Source of the DNA: Herpetosiphonaceae bacterium
Lineage (GTDB): Bacteria > Chloroflexota > Chloroflexia > Chloroflexales > Kallotenuaceae
Length of the DNA stretch: 62,704 nucleotides
Reading direction: 5' to 3'
Assembly (NCBI GenBank): GCA_036374795.1
Contig: DASUTC010000116.1
Coordinates: forward strand, 1 to 62,704
Part shown: positions 43,164 to 52,488 of the stretch, piece by piece
Numbering within the stretch: the first letter of the stretch is position 1
Layout: each line of letters opens with the position of its first letter
Notes under the pieces: model-generated
Told to the model about the DNA's origin: nothing
Database searches by the model: none
The model's input: only the letters and a program-made list of their open reading frames with translations
Translations under genes and position numbers: made by a program

Positions 43164-44030
43164 TTAGACCTTCTTCCCGCACGCGACGATCTCAAGCACG
43201 CTCATGAAAAAGTCGGGGCGATCGAGCAGATACACCTCGGAGCGAGGATCGATCAGCATATCGAACGCCTCGCGGGCCGCCGGTTCGAGGTAGCGCTCCG
43301 CGCGCTGGCGCAGATCGGTGAGATAGCCCTGGAGAAACGTTCGCTCGTCGTCGCTCAGCGGCGCTCCCCGGTTGATCGTGTAGGTCTTGATGCTGCACCG
43401 TGCCAGCTCAGCCATATCGAACGTGCTGCACAGATTGCGGCCAATATAAAACTTGCCGGTCATCTGCGTCTGCGCTTCGAGCGCCTCAAGCTGCGCCTTG
43501 CGCACCGTCAGCTCAAGCTCGGCGGGCCACGGCAGCAGCAGATGATGCACCGAGTCGTTCTCCAGAATGGCGACCGTGCCGCCAGGCCGCACTACGCGGC
43601 GCATCTCGCGCAGCGCGGCGACCGGATCGGGCAGGCTGTACAGGCTGTGCGCGCACCAGACCAGATCGAACTGATCGTCAGGGAAGGGCAGTCCGTCGAT
43701 GCTCCCGACCTCGAAGCCGATCCGCCCGGCGACAGCGCTGCTGCGGACCCGCTCGCGCGCCGCCTCGATGTACGCGGGCGCAATATCCACGCCGATCACG
43801 CGGCCATCCGCCCCGACATGCTCCGCCAGCCACACCGAGTAGACGCCATCGCCGCAGGCCATGTCGAGCACGCGATCTCCCTCGCGCAGCGGTAGCTCCC
43901 CCACGATCGCGCGCAGCTCGGCGGCACACGCGCGATGATACGCGGCCAGCATCGGCGCGTACGCGGGCAGCGCGTGCTTGTCCAGCCCAGCGCCGACCTC
44001 CTGGGCAAATACGCTTTCTTGCTGTGTCAT
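43164..44030 (-). CDS. Class I SAM-dependent methyltransferase (UbiE-like)
   Basis: A 288-residue protein with motif I VLDMACGDGVYSVWLAEHV, motif II VIGVDIAPAYI, motif IV FDLVWCAHSLYSLPDP and REMRRVVRPGGTVAILEND. This is the Methyltransf_11/25 fold acting on small molecules. The C-terminal third, with EAFDMLIDPRSEVYLLDRPDF, looks like a substrate cap. The ATG at 44030 lacks a strong Shine-Dalgarno site. It lies downstream of the THUMP methyltransferase gene, 83 bases away, perhaps in one transcript. Confidence 0.85.
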   Translation of the reverse strand: MTQQESVFAQEVGAGLDKHALPAYAPMLAAYHRACAAELRAIVGELPLREGDRVLDMACGDGVYSVWLAEHVGADGRVIGVDIAPAYIEAARERVRSSAVAGRIGFEVGSIDGLPFPDDQFDLVWCAHSLYSLPDPVAALREMRRVVRPGGTVAILENDSVHHLLLPWPAELELTVRKAQLEALEAQTQMTGKFYIGRNLCSTFDMAELARCSIKTYTINRGAPLSDDERTFLQGYLTDLRQRAERYLEPAAREAFDMLIDPRSEVYLLDRPDFFMSVLEIVACGKKV

Positions 44031-44113
44031 GAATCTCTGATCCGATCTCCTCTGCGTTTGCGGGCCGAGCCACGTATATCAAAAAATATGCCAGCTCTCT
44101 GGCGCTTCCGGCA

Positions 44114-45205
44114 TCAGCCTTTGCGGCGCAGCACGTAGATGCGCGGACGCAAATGTCCGCCGCCGAACGGCAGCTTGATCGGCAGCACATGATCCAGCGT
44201 CCAGTCGGCGGCGGCATCCGCGACCAGTCCCTCCCACAGCCGAATGTCCTGCGTGATCGCCACGAACACGCCGCCGCCGATCGTGACGCGCGCGGCCTCA
44301 CGCAGAATGCGAGGATAGAGCACAGTATTCGTCGCGTGGGAGCCGACCAGCTGGCCGAAGGGCAGGTCCGCCAGGATCGCATCAACCCATCCGTCGGGCG
44401 TGGGAAGATCGCCCGCGTCCCAGGCTTCCAGCCGGATGGCCTGCACATCGCTGGCCGCCACGTTTTCACGAGCGCACGCCAGCGCCGCCGGATCGATGTC
44501 GCAGCCCACGCCGATGCGCGCGGGCGCGGCCAGCAGCCGCTCGATCAGCAGCGAGCCGGAGCCGCAGCAGAGATTCAGCACCGTGTCGTCGGGATGCGGG
44601 TGAGACAGCAGCGCCATCGCATGGGCGACCGAGGCGTTGAGCGCGCCCGGCAGATTACAGACTCGCCAGGGACGCACCGAGAGCGGACGCGGCGACAGAC
44701 GCAGCAGGGCATCCCAGCCCTCGGCATCACCCAGCGAGCGCCGCAGCCGCAGCAGCAGATCGCCTTCTTCGGGCGTGTACGCTAGCCCCGTAGCGCGCGC
44801 GATCTCGTCGCGCAGCCGCAGCATCACCGACGACTCCTGGCCTGCCGCGCTGATCCGAAAGGTCCGGAACGCGCCGCGTGGATGCAGATCGCGCACGTCG
44901 GCGATCATCCTCAGCAGCGTATCGAACGACGACTGTCCGAGCAGCGCCTTTGGACGCGGCACCGCGAAACGGCGGCACTCGTAGACCGCCAGCACGGTTT
45001 GCAGATCGAGCAGCGCGGCAGGATCGCCGCCGTAGCGGATCGGAATCAGCCCCTCCTTAGCCTGCGCCTCGATCGTCACATGCCGCCGCAGCCGACGCTG
45101 AAGCTCGTCGGCGGCAATCGCTTCCAGGCCGGGAATAACCTCCGCCTCGTAGCGCAGCGCTTCGGGCCGCGCGGGTGGGTGGTGCTCGGCTCGCCTACGT
45201 GTCAT
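44114..45205 (-). CDS. THUMP-domain RNA guanine N2-methyltransferase-like protein
   Basis: A 363-residue protein. An N-terminal THUMP-like RNA-binding region (residues 15-150: EVIPGLEAIAADELQRRL) leads to a UPF0020 methyltransferase domain with VLNLCCGSGSLLIERLLA (motif I), VGCDIDPAALACAREN (motif II) and ILADLPFGQLVG, the N/D-PPF-type motif IV of guanine N2-methylases such as Trm14 and RlmL. It should methylate a guanosine in tRNA or rRNA. It is shorter than RlmL and resembles archaeal Trm14 in layout. The start ATG at 45205 is well placed for the family. Confidence 0.85.
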   Translation of the reverse strand: MTRRRAEHHPPARPEALRYEAEVIPGLEAIAADELQRRLRRHVTIEAQAKEGLIPIRYGGDPAALLDLQTVLAVYECRRFAVPRPKALLGQSSFDTLLRMIADVRDLHPRGAFRTFRISAAGQESSVMLRLRDEIARATGLAYTPEEGDLLLRLRRSLGDAEGWDALLRLSPRPLSVRPWRVCNLPGALNASVAHAMALLSHPHPDDTVLNLCCGSGSLLIERLLAAPARIGVGCDIDPAALACARENVAASDVQAIRLEAWDAGDLPTPDGWVDAILADLPFGQLVGSHATNTVLYPRILREAARVTIGGGVFVAITQDIRLWEGLVADAAADWTLDHVLPIKLPFGGGHLRPRIYVLRRKG

Positions 45206-45287
45206 AGCTCTTTCACCAGGTGTGGCAGTTACTTGTCGGTTTCATAGCGCGGTGATCTAGCAACTTTCTCGCCTTCACGAGCGCGGC

Positions 45288-45737
45288 TCACTCGTCGCTC
45301 CGGTTGATCCACTTGGACATCGCCGGGCTATGGGGTGGCTGAGCCTTGTACCCGTGTCGCTCGTAGAAGCGCTGCAAGCCCGGCGTTGGCATGACGCCGA
45401 CGATCAGGTTGCGATACGGCATCGCCTCGACGAAGCGGGTCAGCGCCGCCACGATGCGGCTGCCAATGCCACGGCCCTGGTATTCGGGCACAACCACCAC
45501 ATCGGTCAGGTACAGGTGCAGCCCGCCATCGCCGATCACCCGCCCGAAGCCAACGGTTTGATCGTCCGCCTGGGCGCAGACGGCATAGAGCGAATTGCTC
45601 AGGGCTAGCTCGACGGCGCGCTGCTCACGCCGCCGCCAGCCGACCGCCGTGATCGCTCGCAGGTACTCCTCCACAGTCGGCACACGCTCGACGATCGACA
45701 CGGTGGGAGATTGCAGCGGTTGAGATCCGTTTGGCAT
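45288..45737 (-). CDS. GNAT-family N-acetyltransferase
   Basis: A 149-residue protein with the GNAT motif A VVVPEYQGRGIGSRIVAALTRF (acetyl-CoA loop Q-G-R-G-I-G) and motif B LQRFYERHGYKAQPP. The N-terminal region YLRAITAVGWRRR resembles the small GNAT group that acetylates arylalkylamines or antibiotics, but the acceptor cannot be told. The ATG at 45737 begins MPNGSQPLQS. It stands alone, 217 bases from the ECF41 operon. Confidence 0.88.
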   Translation of the reverse strand: MPNGSQPLQSPTVSIVERVPTVEEYLRAITAVGWRRREQRAVELALSNSLYAVCAQADDQTVGFGRVIGDGGLHLYLTDVVVVPEYQGRGIGSRIVAALTRFVEAMPYRNLIVGVMPTPGLQRFYERHGYKAQPPHSPAMSKWINRSDE

Positions 45738-45902
45738 ACGCTAAGGTCTTTCAGGCTCCTCGCCTCGCTCTGCGAGAGATCCGGGTAGTCTTCCGCTGAA
45801 GCAGCAGACTCACGGTGCAGTTCGTCAACCGATTGTCCCTGCAAGCTAATCGCGCATAGATTTTACAGCGTTAGACAGCATAGAGCCACATGACCACGTA
45901 CA

Positions 45903-45935
45903 AAGCGCTGGCGGTCGGTGTGACCGCCAGCGCTT
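45903..45935 (-). terminator. Terminator of the ECF41 operon
   Basis: A perfect 14-base stem (45903-45916 with 45922-45935) with a 5-base loop lies 20 bases after the sigma factor stop codon. The tail on the minus strand is only TTTGTACG, so termination may be Rho-assisted. Confidence 0.65.
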
Positions 45936-45954
45936 GACCTGAACCACCGCAATC

Positions 45955-46881
45955 TTAATCGGCCAGCCGCTCGTACGGGCCGTGCGGCAGCTTGTCGGGA
46001 TTGACGACCAGAAATAGCCGTTGGATCTTGCCATCGACGATCAGCAGGCTGACCACATTCTGCAACTGCCCGTCGATATAGATCAGCATGCCGGTCCGAC
46101 CGTTGATCGTCGCCAGCCGCACCTCAAGCTGTCCCACGAACTTGCGGTCCAGCCCGATCAGGTAGCGCGCGATATGATCCGCGCCGCTGATGGGGTTGCG
46201 CGCGGCAAGCGCCTTGCCGCCGCTGTCGGCGTAGAGCACAGCATCGTGGGCCAGAAGCTGGACCATGCCCTGCACGTCGCCGTCGCGGGTGGCACGCAAA
46301 AAGTGATGGAGCAGCAGATCGTGCTCCTGCGGATCGGCGGGCGCAAGATGCCCCCCTGTGTCGAGGTGCTGACGAGCCCGGCGGGCGATCTGCCGACAGT
46401 TCTGCTCCGACTTGCCGATCACCTGCGCGATCTCGCCGTAGCTGAAGCCAAACGACTCGTGCAGCAGAAATACCGCCCGCTCCACCGGCGTCAGCCGCTC
46501 CAGCAGCAGCAGAAACGCCATCGAGAGATCGTCGGCCAGCTCCAGCATCGCAGCCGGATGATCGGCGTGCCCATCGGAGACAAGGAACGGCTCCGGCAGC
46601 CACGGCCCGACATAGTCGGTACGCCGGTTGCGCGCCGACTTCAGCGCGTCGATGCAGAGCCGCGTGACCAGCCGCACCAGAAACGCCGACGCATTCTCGA
46701 CGCGCTCATGCGCGACGGCATGCCAGCGCACGTACGCATCCTGCACAATATCTTCCGCCTCGCTTACCGAGCCGAGCATCCGGTAGGCGATGCCGAAGAG
46801 CCGACGGCGCTCCCGCTCGAACATCGCTAGCGCCGTGTCCGGCGTGCGGCGCTCCCCGACCGGTCCATCCGCGTCGATCAT
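45955..46881 (-). CDS. ECF41-family sigma factor (SigJ-like)
   Basis: A 308-residue protein. Region 2 (residues 12-80: RLFGIAYRMLGSVSEAEDIVQDAY) and region 4 (about 125-180: TPVERAVFLLHESFGFSYGEIAQVIGKSE) flank the linker motif YVGPWLPEPF, the signature of the ECF41 group. The C-terminal 120 residues form a SnoaL-like domain, with VVNPDKLPHGP near its end. In this group the extension takes over the anti-sigma role. The ATG at 46881 follows AGGAGATC and overlaps the upstream oxidoreductase stop by four bases. An ECF41-type promoter drives the pair, so the sigma factor probably activates itself. Confidence 0.93.
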   Translation of the reverse strand: MIDADGPVGERRTPDTALAMFERERRRLFGIAYRMLGSVSEAEDIVQDAYVRWHAVAHERVENASAFLVRLVTRLCIDALKSARNRRTDYVGPWLPEPFLVSDGHADHPAAMLELADDLSMAFLLLLERLTPVERAVFLLHESFGFSYGEIAQVIGKSEQNCRQIARRARQHLDTGGHLAPADPQEHDLLLHHFLRATRDGDVQGMVQLLAHDAVLYADSGGKALAARNPISGADHIARYLIGLDRKFVGQLEVRLATINGRTGMLIYIDGQLQNVVSLLIVDGKIQRLFLVVNPDKLPHGPYERLAD

Positions 46882-48098
46882 GCCGAGATCTCCTGTGCTC
46901 TGCCCGCAGCCTGGCCGATCTCCCCCTGAGCCTTGCCGCTGCCCACCCAGTGATAGAGCGGAATGCCAAGCCGTAGCTCCTGCGCCACGATCGTATAGGT
47001 CGCCCGACAAATCAGCTCCTTGCTGTACACCGCGCGGCGCTGGGTCCAGATCTTGGGCCGCGCAGTGTCGTCGAGGGTGGTCCACTGCACCAGCCCATCG
47101 CGTCGCCCCAGGCTAATGCAGCGGGCGGCAAAGCCCAGGTCGAAGGGCTTCAGCTCCGCGCCGCGCAGCAGCCGCCGGATATTGTCGCCGACATGCCCGC
47201 CCATCGGCAGCGCGCTCGCACAGGCCATGCGGATCGTTTTCCCCCCCACGGTGATCGCCGCGGCGTCGCCAACTGCGAAGATGTTGGGCTGATCGACGGC
47301 CCGCAGCACCGCATCGACCACGACCCGGCCATCGCTGTCGACCTGAAGACCGGCCTCACGCGCCAGCGGCGGTGCCTCGAAGCCGCCGCACCATACACAC
47401 ATATCGAAGGGGAGCACCGTGCCGCTCGCCGTCCAGGCATGGCCCTGCTCGACGCCCGTGATCGGGGTCTGCTCCCAGACCTCGATGCCCAGCCGCGCCA
47501 ATCGCTGGCGGAGATAATGCTCGCCTTCAGCGGAGTAGCCCTCGCCGATCCGCCCATTCGTCGTCAGGCCGACACGCAGCGTCGGAAAGCGCTCGGCCAG
47601 CTCCGCCGCCGTCTCGATGCCGGTCAGGCCCGCGCCGACGATCAGCACCCGCCCGCCGCGCCGCGCGACCTGCCGGATCTGCTCGGACGCGGCCTGCGCT
47701 GCCGCCTGATCGTCGAGCCGAACCGTGTGCGCCGCAACATCCGGCGTAGGCGCGGCGGTGCGGCTGCCAAGCGCGACGATCAGCTCGTCGTAGCCTAGCT
47801 CAAGGCGATTGCCCGCGCTATCACGCCCAACGACCCGCTGCCGGTCGGGCTGTAGCTGCTCCACAAACCCCTGCACGAACCGAACGCCGCGCCGTGCCAG
47901 CGCGGGCGCGAGCGCCAGCGTGCGCGGCGACGAGCCCGCCAGCGCCTCATGCAGCCGAATCCGCTGCACGAACTCAGGCCGCGCATTCACCAGCGTTATC
48001 TCCGCCGATCCGGCACGCGCGCTCCGTGCCGCCGCGATCAAACCAGCATATCCTCCGCCGAGGATCAGAATACGTCGTTTTCGTTGTAGGTACGTCAT
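46878..48098 (-). CDS. NDH-2-like FAD/NAD(P)H oxidoreductase
   Basis: A 406-residue protein with the FAD motif RILILGGGYAGLIAAARSA, the NAD motif RVLIVGAGLTGIETAAELAE, and the second FAD motif IFAVGDAAAI. The C-terminal membrane-anchoring part of type II NADH dehydrogenases is short or missing. ECF41 genes are typically linked to an oxidoreductase, carboxymuconolactone decarboxylase or epimerase; here it is the oxidoreductase. The ATG at 48098 has AAGGAGGAACGT in front, an ideal site. It is the first gene of the two-gene operon. Confidence 0.88.
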   Translation of the reverse strand: MTYLQRKRRILILGGGYAGLIAAARSARAGSAEITLVNARPEFVQRIRLHEALAGSSPRTLALAPALARRGVRFVQGFVEQLQPDRQRVVGRDSAGNRLELGYDELIVALGSRTAAPTPDVAAHTVRLDDQAAAQAASEQIRQVARRGGRVLIVGAGLTGIETAAELAERFPTLRVGLTTNGRIGEGYSAEGEHYLRQRLARLGIEVWEQTPITGVEQGHAWTASGTVLPFDMCVWCGGFEAPPLAREAGLQVDSDGRVVVDAVLRAVDQPNIFAVGDAAAITVGGKTIRMACASALPMGGHVGDNIRRLLRGAELKPFDLGFAARCISLGRRDGLVQWTTLDDTARPKIWTQRRAVYSKELICRATYTIVAQELRLGIPLYHWVGSGKAQGEIGQAAGRAQEISA

Positions 48099-48120
48099 AC
48101 GTTCCTCCTTATACAAAGAA

Positions 48121-48147
48121 GACGAACGACGCGGGCGAAACGTGACA
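48121..48147 (-). promoter_or_regulatory. ECF41-type promoter
   Basis: On the minus strand TGTCACG (48147-48141) and CGTC (48124-48121) are separated by exactly 16 bases. The published ECF41 target motif is TGTCACA-n16-CGTC, so all but one base agrees. The start would be near 48115, giving a 17-base leader with the Shine-Dalgarno site. Confidence 0.8.
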
Positions 48148-48187
48148 GGCAGATCCGGCAATTCGAGCAGGACATTTTTTACACCAT

Positions 48188-48220
48188 CTTAACTTTAGCT
48201 TAACTCTATGCTACTATAAT
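48188..48220 (+). promoter_or_regulatory. Pho box and promoter of phoX
   Basis: CTTAACT at 48188-48194 is repeated at 48199-48205, an 11-base period, and TATAAT stands at 48215-48220, nine bases after the second copy. This replaces a -35 box, as in PhoB/PhoP-activated promoters; CTTAACCT-type tandem repeats are the Pho box of cyanobacteria. The leader before the gene is about 180 bases. Confidence 0.7.
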
Positions 48221-48406
48221 CCTGAGCGGCAGGAATCAACGATAGCTTTGCTGAACGACCGCGCCATCCCACCGCTCCACTCCACGCCGCTCGCCCACCT
48301 GAGGAGCGCTGCCCAGCATCCTCCCTGCATGCTGCGGATGAACGTTGCACAAGTTCAGACCAAGCTAGCCAATATGTCCGATCATGTTAGGAAAAGGGAG
48401 CTTCAC

Positions 48407-49810
48407 GTGACGAACATCGACCGACGAACGTTTCTACGGCGCACTGCGATTGCCAGCGGCGCATTGTTCGGGCTGGAAGGGTTGATTGCTCGTGGCGCGC
48501 TTGCCGCGCCGCATGATGGCGCGGGCCGGGCCGACAAGGGCAGCGGCGGCTATGGGCCGGTCTATCCCAGGCCCGCCAGGAATACCGGCGAGGTGCTGCT
48601 GGCGCTGCCTGAAGGCTTCGAGTACACCGTGCTCAGCCGCACCGGCTCGATCATGTCGAACGGCAGGCCGACGCCGCCCGTGTTCGATGGCATGGCCGCG
48701 TTTCCCGTCAACGGCCAGGTCCGGCTGGTTCGCAACCACGAGATCCGCAATCCGATCGGCACGCCTGGCGTAGCCATGGGCGATCAGTCGAAGGCGTACG
48801 ATCCGCTGGCGGGCGGCGGCACGACGACGCTGATCGTCGATCCGCAGACGCGCGCGCTTGTCGGCGATTTTGTCAGCCTGGGCGGCACGCTCGTCAACTG
48901 CGCGGGCGGTCCCACGCCGTGGGGCACGTGGATTAGCTGCGAGGAAACCACGCTGGGTCGGCGCAAGCTCTTCGGACCCGGCGGTCGGCTCTTCGGCGGC
49001 GGCTTTGCCCAGGAGCACGGCTACTGCTTCGAGGTCAGCACGGCAGCCGACGATCAGACACCGGGTGTGGCGCTGCGGGCGATGGGCCGCTTCGTCCACG
49101 AGGCGGTTGCGGTCGATCCCGACACCGGCATCGTCTATGAAACCGAGGATCAGATCAGCGCCGGGTTCTACCGCTTCATCCCCGATCAGCCGGGCAACCT
49201 GGCGGCAGGCGGTCGCTTGCAAATGCTGGCGATCAAAGACCGTCCCGGCTACGATACGCGCCAGGGCCAGCGCATGGGCAAGCCGCTGCCGGTGACATGG
49301 GTCGACATCTCCGATCCCGATCCGACCAACGCCGACCTCAATCCGCTGGCGGTGTATCAGCAGGGCATCGCTCAGGGCGCGGCGACCTTCGCCCGGCTGG
49401 AGGGCTGCTGGTACGGCAACGGCAGCGTCTTCTTGAACGCGACGAGCGGCGGCGATCGGCGGCTGGGCCAGGTCTGGGAGTATCGTCCACGCGGCAACTC
49501 CGGCGGACAACTGATCCTGCTCTTCGAGTCGCCGAGCGCCGACGTGCTGGACGCGCCCGACAACCTGTGTGTCAGCCCGCGCGGTGGTCTGGTGCTGTGC
49601 GAAGACGGACGCGGCGATCAGTATGTGCGCGGCCTGACGCAGGATGGGCGAATCTTCGACATCGCGCAAAATCTGGCATACGTCAACGGCTCGGCCAACG
49701 AGTTCGCCGGTGCCACATTCAGCCCCGACGGCGAGACGCTGTTTGTCAACATCCAGAACCCCGGCCTGACATTCGCGATCTGGGGTCCGTGGTCCGAGGG
49801 CGCGCTCTAA
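48407..49810 (+). CDS. phoX: PhoX-type alkaline phosphatase (Tat-exported, DUF839)
   Basis: A 467-residue protein with a Tat signal: DRRTFLRRTAIASGALFG (twin Arg) near residues 4-22, cleaved after about ALAA. The mature part is a beta-propeller of the PhoX family: NGQVRLVRNHEIRNP, GTWISCEETTLG, GRFVHEAVAVDPDTGIVYETED, and TNADLNPLAVY supply Ca/Fe ligands. It would release phosphate from phosphomonoesters outside the cell. I chose the GTG at 48407, six bases after GGGAG; an ATG at 48374 is possible. The Pho-box promoter supports induction by phosphate shortage. Confidence 0.86.
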   Translation: MTNIDRRTFLRRTAIASGALFGLEGLIARGALAAPHDGAGRADKGSGGYGPVYPRPARNTGEVLLALPEGFEYTVLSRTGSIMSNGRPTPPVFDGMAAFPVNGQVRLVRNHEIRNPIGTPGVAMGDQSKAYDPLAGGGTTTLIVDPQTRALVGDFVSLGGTLVNCAGGPTPWGTWISCEETTLGRRKLFGPGGRLFGGGFAQEHGYCFEVSTAADDQTPGVALRAMGRFVHEAVAVDPDTGIVYETEDQISAGFYRFIPDQPGNLAAGGRLQMLAIKDRPGYDTRQGQRMGKPLPVTWVDISDPDPTNADLNPLAVYQQGIAQGAATFARLEGCWYGNGSVFLNATSGGDRRLGQVWEYRPRGNSGGQLILLFESPSADVLDAPDNLCVSPRGGLVLCEDGRGDQYVRGLTQDGRIFDIAQNLAYVNGSANEFAGATFSPDGETLFVNIQNPGLTFAIWGPWSEGAL

Positions 49811-49835
49811 GCTATCACCCTCACCCCTCACACAC

Positions 49836-49863
49836 ACGGGGCGACCGCAATGTGTCGCCTCGT
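49836..49863. terminator. Terminator between phoX and the convergent coxE-like gene
   Basis: ACGGGGCGAC and GTCGCCTCGT form a 10-base stem with one G-T pair and an 8-base loop, followed by GTCGATCTTTATT. It probably stops phoX transcription and may act both ways. Confidence 0.6.
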
Positions 49864-49895
49864 GTCGATCTTTATTCCCTGCTCTTGATGGGACG

Positions 49896-51056
49896 CTACC
49901 GCCGCAGCGTGTCGGCCAGCTTCGCGCCGAGCTGCTCCAGGCTATGCAGGTTATGCACCGGCAGAAAATCGTCCACGTGCGGCAGCGCCGCTTGCAGGCC
50001 GCGTGTCAGCGGCTGGTAGCCGGGCATGCCCAGCAGCGGATTGAGCCAGATCAGCCGGTACGAGGTGCGCTGCAACCGCGCGATCTCGCGGCCCAGCAGC
50101 TCAGGATCGCCGCGATCCCAGCCATCGCTGATCAGCAGCACCACCGCGCCCCGTCCGAGCACGCGCCGACCCCACTTGAAATTAAACTCTTTGATCGCGT
50201 CGCCGATGCGCGTGCCGCCGCTCCAATCCTGCACCGCGCTGCCGACCGCCTGCACGGCCTCGTCGATGTCTTTGTGCTCAAGCATCCGCGTGATCCGCGT
50301 GAGCCGCGTGCCGAACACGAACGTCTCGACATCGCGCAGGCCCATGCTGATCGTGTGGACGAATTGCAGCAGAATCCGGCTGTAGCGATCCATCGAGCCG
50401 CTGATGTCGCAGAGCACGACCAGCGGACGCTGCTTGAGGCGGCGGGTTTTACGCCAGAGCATCACCATCTCGCCGCCGCTGCGCAGCGTGTGGCGCAGCG
50501 TCCGCCGCACATCGATCCGCCGCCCGTTGCCGCCGATCCAGCGCCGCACCGGGCGCAGCGACATACGGTAGGCGAGCTGCGCGATCAGCGCGCGGGCCTG
50601 CTCCATCTCATCGGCGTTGAACTGGGCAAAATCCTTGTGCCGCAGATGCTCGCTCCGGCTGAACGACATCTGGATCTCGATCTCTTCCTGCTCCTCGCGC
50701 GGACGCTCATCGTCGTGTGCCCGCTCAGGCCGATCGCGCTGCAAACGCCGTGGGATGCGCACCTCTTTGACGCGGCTGTCGGGCAGCGCAACGCCGCCGC
50801 CCTTGCCCTGGCGCTGCATGGCCCAGAAAAACTCCCAGGCTTCGTCGAAGAGCGGCAGGTCCTCGCGCCGCCGGATCAGGATCGTGCGGCAGGTGAGATA
50901 GACATCATCGCGCCGCCCGATCTCGACATGCTCCAGCGCAGCCAGCAAGTCGAGCATCTGGCCGGGATTGATCGCCACGCCAAACTGGCGCAGCAGCCGC
51001 CCGAAGGCCAGCAGGTGATCGAGCAGATGATGCTCGGTGAGCGGAGATGGCATCAT
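49896..51056 (-). CDS. CoxE-like VWA-domain protein
   Basis: A 386-residue protein. The N-terminal helical part (LLAFGRLLRQFGVAINPGQML) is typical of CoxE. The C-terminal von Willebrand A domain has the MIDAS motif VVLCDISGSMDRYSR and VVLLISDGWDRGDPELL. With a MoxR-type AAA+ protein, such VWA proteins help mature molybdenum hydroxylases, especially CO dehydrogenase. Two adjacent ATGs (51056, 51053) open the gene; the Shine-Dalgarno site is poor because a repeat occupies the upstream gap. Confidence 0.85.
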   Translation of the reverse strand: MMPSPLTEHHLLDHLLAFGRLLRQFGVAINPGQMLDLLAALEHVEIGRRDDVYLTCRTILIRRREDLPLFDEAWEFFWAMQRQGKGGGVALPDSRVKEVRIPRRLQRDRPERAHDDERPREEQEEIEIQMSFSRSEHLRHKDFAQFNADEMEQARALIAQLAYRMSLRPVRRWIGGNGRRIDVRRTLRHTLRSGGEMVMLWRKTRRLKQRPLVVLCDISGSMDRYSRILLQFVHTISMGLRDVETFVFGTRLTRITRMLEHKDIDEAVQAVGSAVQDWSGGTRIGDAIKEFNFKWGRRVLGRGAVVLLISDGWDRGDPELLGREIARLQRTSYRLIWLNPLLGMPGYQPLTRGLQAALPHVDDFLPVHNLHSLEQLGAKLADTLRR

Positions 51057-51060
51057 AGTC

Positions 51061-51180
51061 AGCTCAAAGTTCCAAGTTTCGAGTTGCAGGACCTCACCCC
51101 GGCCCTGCGGGGCCACCCCTCTCCCGCTGCGCAGGCGATGGGGAGGAAGAGAAATCTGTGGGGGGCACCCGCCCCCGGCC
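51061..51180. repeat. Repeat tract between the moxR-like and coxE-like genes
   Basis: CTCAAAGTTCCAAGTTTCGAGTT (51063-51085, quoted at its limits as CTCAAAG to CGAGTT) is a GAGTTTC-type tract. It is followed by a GC-rich stretch with the hairpin GGCCCTGCGGGGCC (51104-51117) and CGCTGCGCAGGCG, also found near 23226-23238. It fills the gap between two genes of one functional unit. Confidence 0.6.
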
Positions 51181-51189
51181 TGACGGCTC

Positions 51190-52089
<900 letters not shown>

Positions 52090-52354
52090 AACGTTCGCTC
52101 CCTCCTTCCGGGCGCGTCGGCGGCGCATCCCGCTGCCTGTATCGTACCACGATCGTTCCAGATCGAAACGCAGGCAGCGCGGAGCCACTTGTCACCGCCA
52201 CACAACCGCGATTGGAACCGCCTGGATCTATGCTGAAGCTAGAGCGCGGCAGCGCAGCCGACGTGCTCGCGGCAAGCAACGGCGCTACGCCAGGATCGAC
52301 TCGAAAGAGCTGAGAGCCAGGAGCAGAGCACAACACCTCATTCCTTAGCCGACT

Positions 52355-52425
52355 GTTTGTGTGTTCCCTTGTTTCCTTGTTCTTTTGTTCCTTTGTTCTC
52401 TGGCTGTTCTTTGTTCTTTGTTCTA
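52355..52425. repeat. Heptamer tract upstream of cysA
   Basis: TGTTTCCTTGTTCTTTTGTTCC leads into CTTTGTTCTC, and 52405-52424 is a perfect run of TTTGTTC units (TGTTCTTTGTTCTTTGTTCT). It is the longest regular copy of this heptamer in the window. Confidence 0.75.
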
Positions 52426-52432
52426 CTCATAC

Positions 52433-52451
52433 CTGTCACCGTTTTGTCACC
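52433..52451 (+). promoter_or_regulatory. Direct repeat, candidate regulator site of the sulfate transporter operon
   Basis: TGTCACC occurs at 52434-52440 and 52445-52451. Including the flanking bases the arrangement CTGTCAC, four bases, TTGTCAC matches the E. coli-type Pho box in spacing and much of its sequence. It lies 38 bases before the cysA ATG. The regulator is unknown; the phoX box in this window has a different sequence. Confidence 0.4.
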
Positions 52452-52488
52452 GGCCTGGAACCGAGATGCTACCCGACGAGGAGAGCGT

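Larger units (their letters stand above)
52090..52488. other. Divergent intergenic region, 399 bases
   Basis: It separates the moxR-like gene from the sulfate transporter operon. The moxR-proximal part holds no recognisable gene. A heptamer tract (separate entry) occupies 52355-52425. Just after it, at 52433-52451, CTGTCAC-CGTT-TTGTCAC forms a direct repeat with an 11-base period, the geometry recognised by OmpR/PhoB-type regulators. The reading frame extending upstream of the cysA ATG runs through the repeat and is not coding. Confidence 0.5.

Noticed and set aside
43164-45205. Methyltransferase pair as part of a secondary-metabolite cluster
   Set aside because: One is a THUMP RNA methyltransferase and no synthase, carrier protein or transporter is close by.
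45903-45935. Inverted repeat as an insertion-sequence end or integron attachment site
   Set aside because: It is a single, perfect 14-base stem directly after a gene end with no transposase or recombinase nearby; a terminator is the simpler reading.
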